A stretch of 64,000 bases of DNA from Actinomycetes bacterium (GTDB lineage Bacteria > Actinomycetota > Actinomycetes > Mycobacteriales > Mycobacteriaceae): positions 1 through 64,000 of the forward strand of contig JAHZJB010000008.1 of NCBI GenBank assembly GCA_022601135.1, written 5' to 3'. Below, piece after piece: positions 62,766-64,000 of this stretch. The position numbers and the translations under genes are program-made. Positions within the stretch are counted from its first letter, which is position 1. Every line of letters starts with the position of its first letter. Under the pieces are notes generated by a model, which was not told the DNA's origin, did no database searches, and saw only the letters and a list, made by a program, of their open reading frames with translations.

Positions 62766-63209
62766 TCACTCTTGCCAGGAACAGTCCGAAATGACGACGA
62801 CCGTCTCGGCCGCGGACATAGGCATGGAATTTTCGGCGGACTCCCGGATCGCGTGCTCGACAGCAGCCTCGACAGTCACCCCCGAGCCGCCGCCGACGAC
62901 CATGTTGACGGGATCCGCGACGGACACGATGCAGAGATCGTCGTTGGTTACCTCGTCGCGGGTGCACTCCATGCCGCCGGCGGCCTGGCATTGGGCGATC
63001 ACGTTCGCCGTGGCTTCGTCGTTGGTGGCGCCCCGTGCCACAAAACCCACCAGTTCGTTTTCGAATGCTCCGGTACCGACCGCCACGGACATCATGTCGA
63101 CGCTTTCGATGACGCCCCCCGGTCCGCCGGCCCAAGCGGCACCTGCTGAGATCATCGCGGTGACGACACCGGCCGCCGTGATCGTCGAAACAAAGCGGGT
63201 TCGGGCCAT
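62766..63209 (-). CDS. Secreted DUF4189-type protein
   Basis: A 147-residue exported protein. The signal peptide ends near AWAGGPGG. The domain has ENELVGFVARGATNDEATANVIAQCQAAGGMECTRDEV, then NDDLCIVSVADPVNMVVGGGSGVTVEAAVEHAIRES and VVVISDCSWQE. Four cysteines likely form two disulfides. This matches the DUF4189 layout (CxxxG repeats with an alternating Ala-rich helix). ATG at 63209 precedes the signal peptide. It is a paralogue of the gene cut by the window end. Function is unknown, though related domains are envelope inhibitors or binding proteins. Confidence 0.8.
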   Translation of the reverse strand: MARTRFVSTITAAGVVTAMISAGAAWAGGPGGVIESVDMMSVAVGTGAFENELVGFVARGATNDEATANVIAQCQAAGGMECTRDEVTNDDLCIVSVADPVNMVVGGGSGVTVEAAVEHAIRESAENSMPMSAAETVVVISDCSWQE

Positions 63210-63254
63210 TTCAATCCTCTCGTCAATGCGCGGTGAGGTACAAGCTAGCACCGA

Positions 63255-63294
63255 CCGACTTAGGTCTCATTCTGAAACTGACCACCGAAGTCGG
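63255..63294. promoter_or_regulatory. Inverted repeat upstream of the DUF4189 gene
   Basis: CCGACTT (63255-63261) and AAGTCGG (63288-63294) form a perfect 7-bp dyad with a 26-nt spacer, about 46 nt upstream of the gene start. It could be an operator or a leader hairpin. Confidence 0.35.
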
Positions 63295-63452
63295 GTATAG
63301 GGGGTGGAACGGTTGACCCTGGTCAGCCCGTAAAGGCGGCGAAGGTGCATGGCATCCGAGGTGGACTCGACGTCGCCTGAAAACGATCCGAATTCTGCTG
63401 TATATCGGGATAAGGCGAGGCCGTCTGGCCCATCGTGCTGGGTTCCCTATTT

Positions 63453-63692
63453 CTAGCGACGACCGCCATAGGCTCGACGGCCACCGGCTTGCCACGGGAT
63501 CAGGCCCCGGGTACCCGCGGGGGCCATTACCTGCCCCGGCTCCGCCTTGATCGACACGCTGCCGTTGGTGCGACAGGTTGTCGTGCTGCCCGCCTGGTCG
63601 CAGAACGGTCGAGCGTCGGCAGGGCTTGCCGTGACGACCGCCGCTATGGCCAGGCCCGCCATCAGTAGTGCTGATTTGCCTTGATTTCTCAT
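63453..63692 (-). CDS. Small secreted basic protein
   Basis: A 79-residue exported protein. The signal peptide ALLMAGLAIAAVVTASPADA ends before RPFCDQ. The mature part is about 52 residues with two cysteines (FCDQAGSTTTC), likely one disulfide, and a very basic Gly/Arg tail (QAGGRRAYGGRR). The ATG at 63692 follows AAAGGAAT. It sits between two DUF4189-type genes, all leftward, suggesting a small secreted-protein cluster. No family was recognised. Confidence 0.75.
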   Translation of the reverse strand: MRNQGKSALLMAGLAIAAVVTASPADARPFCDQAGSTTTCRTNGSVSIKAEPGQVMAPAGTRGLIPWQAGGRRAYGGRR

Positions 63693-63760
63693 ATTCCTTT
63701 CACCTTTCGGGCGATAACCCCGATTCGACGGAATCAGTTGCCGCGCACGTTGCCGCCTGC

Positions 63761-64000
63761 TCACGGCTGCCAACAGTCGGAGATGACGACGAACACGTCA
63801 GGCTCAGAGACCGGCATGTTGTTGGCCGCCGCCTCCTGGATCGCATTTTGACGGGCTTCCTCGACTGTCGCCCCGGCTCCGCCGCCGACGACCATGTTGA
63901 CGGGGTCGGCGAACGAACCGATGCAGTTATCCTCGTTGGTCGCCATGTCGCTGGTGCAGTACATGCCACCTTCGGCGCTGCACTTGGCGATCACATTCGC
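63761..64000 (-). CDS. Second DUF4189-type secreted protein, cut by window end
   Basis: The C-terminal ~79 residues of a paralogue of the gene at 62766-63209. They read ANVIAKCSAEGGMYCTSDM, NCIGSFADPVNMVVGGG, GATVEEARQNAIQEAAANNMP and VFVVISDCWQP. The start and signal peptide lie beyond base 64000. It is in the same direction as the small basic secreted protein gene downstream, 68 nt apart. Confidence 0.8.
   Translation of the reverse strand, partial: ANVIAKCSAEGGMYCTSDMATNEDNCIGSFADPVNMVVGGGAGATVEEARQNAIQEAAANNMPVSEPDVFVVISDCWQP

Overview
The window is about 64 kb of high-GC actinobacterial chromosome. Gene content and order point to a non-tuberculous, probably rapidly growing mycobacterium (Mycolicibacterium-like). 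From memory of the M. tuberculosis H37Rv map, the left two thirds follow the Rv2405 to Rv2342 order (MazF-like, lepA, lppR, GH15 trehalase, subI, che1/cysH/sirA, hemW, hrcA/dnaJ2/rsmE/phoH/ybeY/CNNM/era, amiA2, recO, uppS, zur/smtB, glyS, TPM protein, dgt, dnaG). Two further blocks match Rv2327-Rv2325 (MarR, ECF transporter) and Rv2315-Rv2314 (tldD/tldE). No insertion sequence, prophage, CRISPR array, PE/PPE gene or rRNA was seen. Two tRNA genes are present: Asn(GTT) and a CAT-anticodon tRNA.

Region by region. 1-6.7 kb: divergent MazF-like gene and lepA, two sensor-type lipoproteins, trehalase, and two very small membrane proteins. 6.7-11.1 kb: sulfur assimilation, with a sulfate-binding lipoprotein (subI) that has lost its permease genes, facing a sirA-sORF-cysH-che1 operon read leftward. 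That operon has a poly-cysteine leader peptide and a hairpin over the sirA ribosome binding site. 11.2-14.4 kb: hemW, an F420-type oxidoreductase, an NTF2-like protein and a secreted proline-rich protein. The mycobactin genes that I recall lying between hemW and hrcA in other mycobacteria are absent. 14.5-21.8 kb: a long rightward housekeeping series from hrcA to era. 21.8-34.4 kb: CAP-domain protein, amidase, recO, uppS, metalloregulators zur/smtB, glyS, a TPM-domain membrane protein, dgt, dnaG.

34.5-47.9 kb: tRNA-Asn, a Tat-type lipoprotein carbonic anhydrase, an acyl-CoA oxidase-like enzyme, a VIT1-like transporter, a secreted GH17-like protein carrying two near-identical 293-bp segments, a MarR regulator with a dyad operator, a single-polypeptide ECF transporter plus EcfT, tldD/tldE and the CAT tRNA. 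47.9-64 kb looks accessory. It holds a 530-bp non-coding stretch with two matching stem-loops, a lipoprotein, a bestrophin-like channel, an acidic secreted protein and a zinc-ribbon/SDR fusion. It continues with a leftward cluster (MFS exporter, CYP102-type P450-reductase fusion, alpha/beta hydrolase, DUF427, WXG-like/DUF1023 hydrolase), a POT peptide transporter and a pair of DUF4189-type secreted proteins, the last cut by the window end.

Many genes have a TANNNT -10 box ending about 6-8 nt before the start codon, which fits the leaderless transcripts common in mycobacteria. Statements about other genomes are from memory and were not checked by search.
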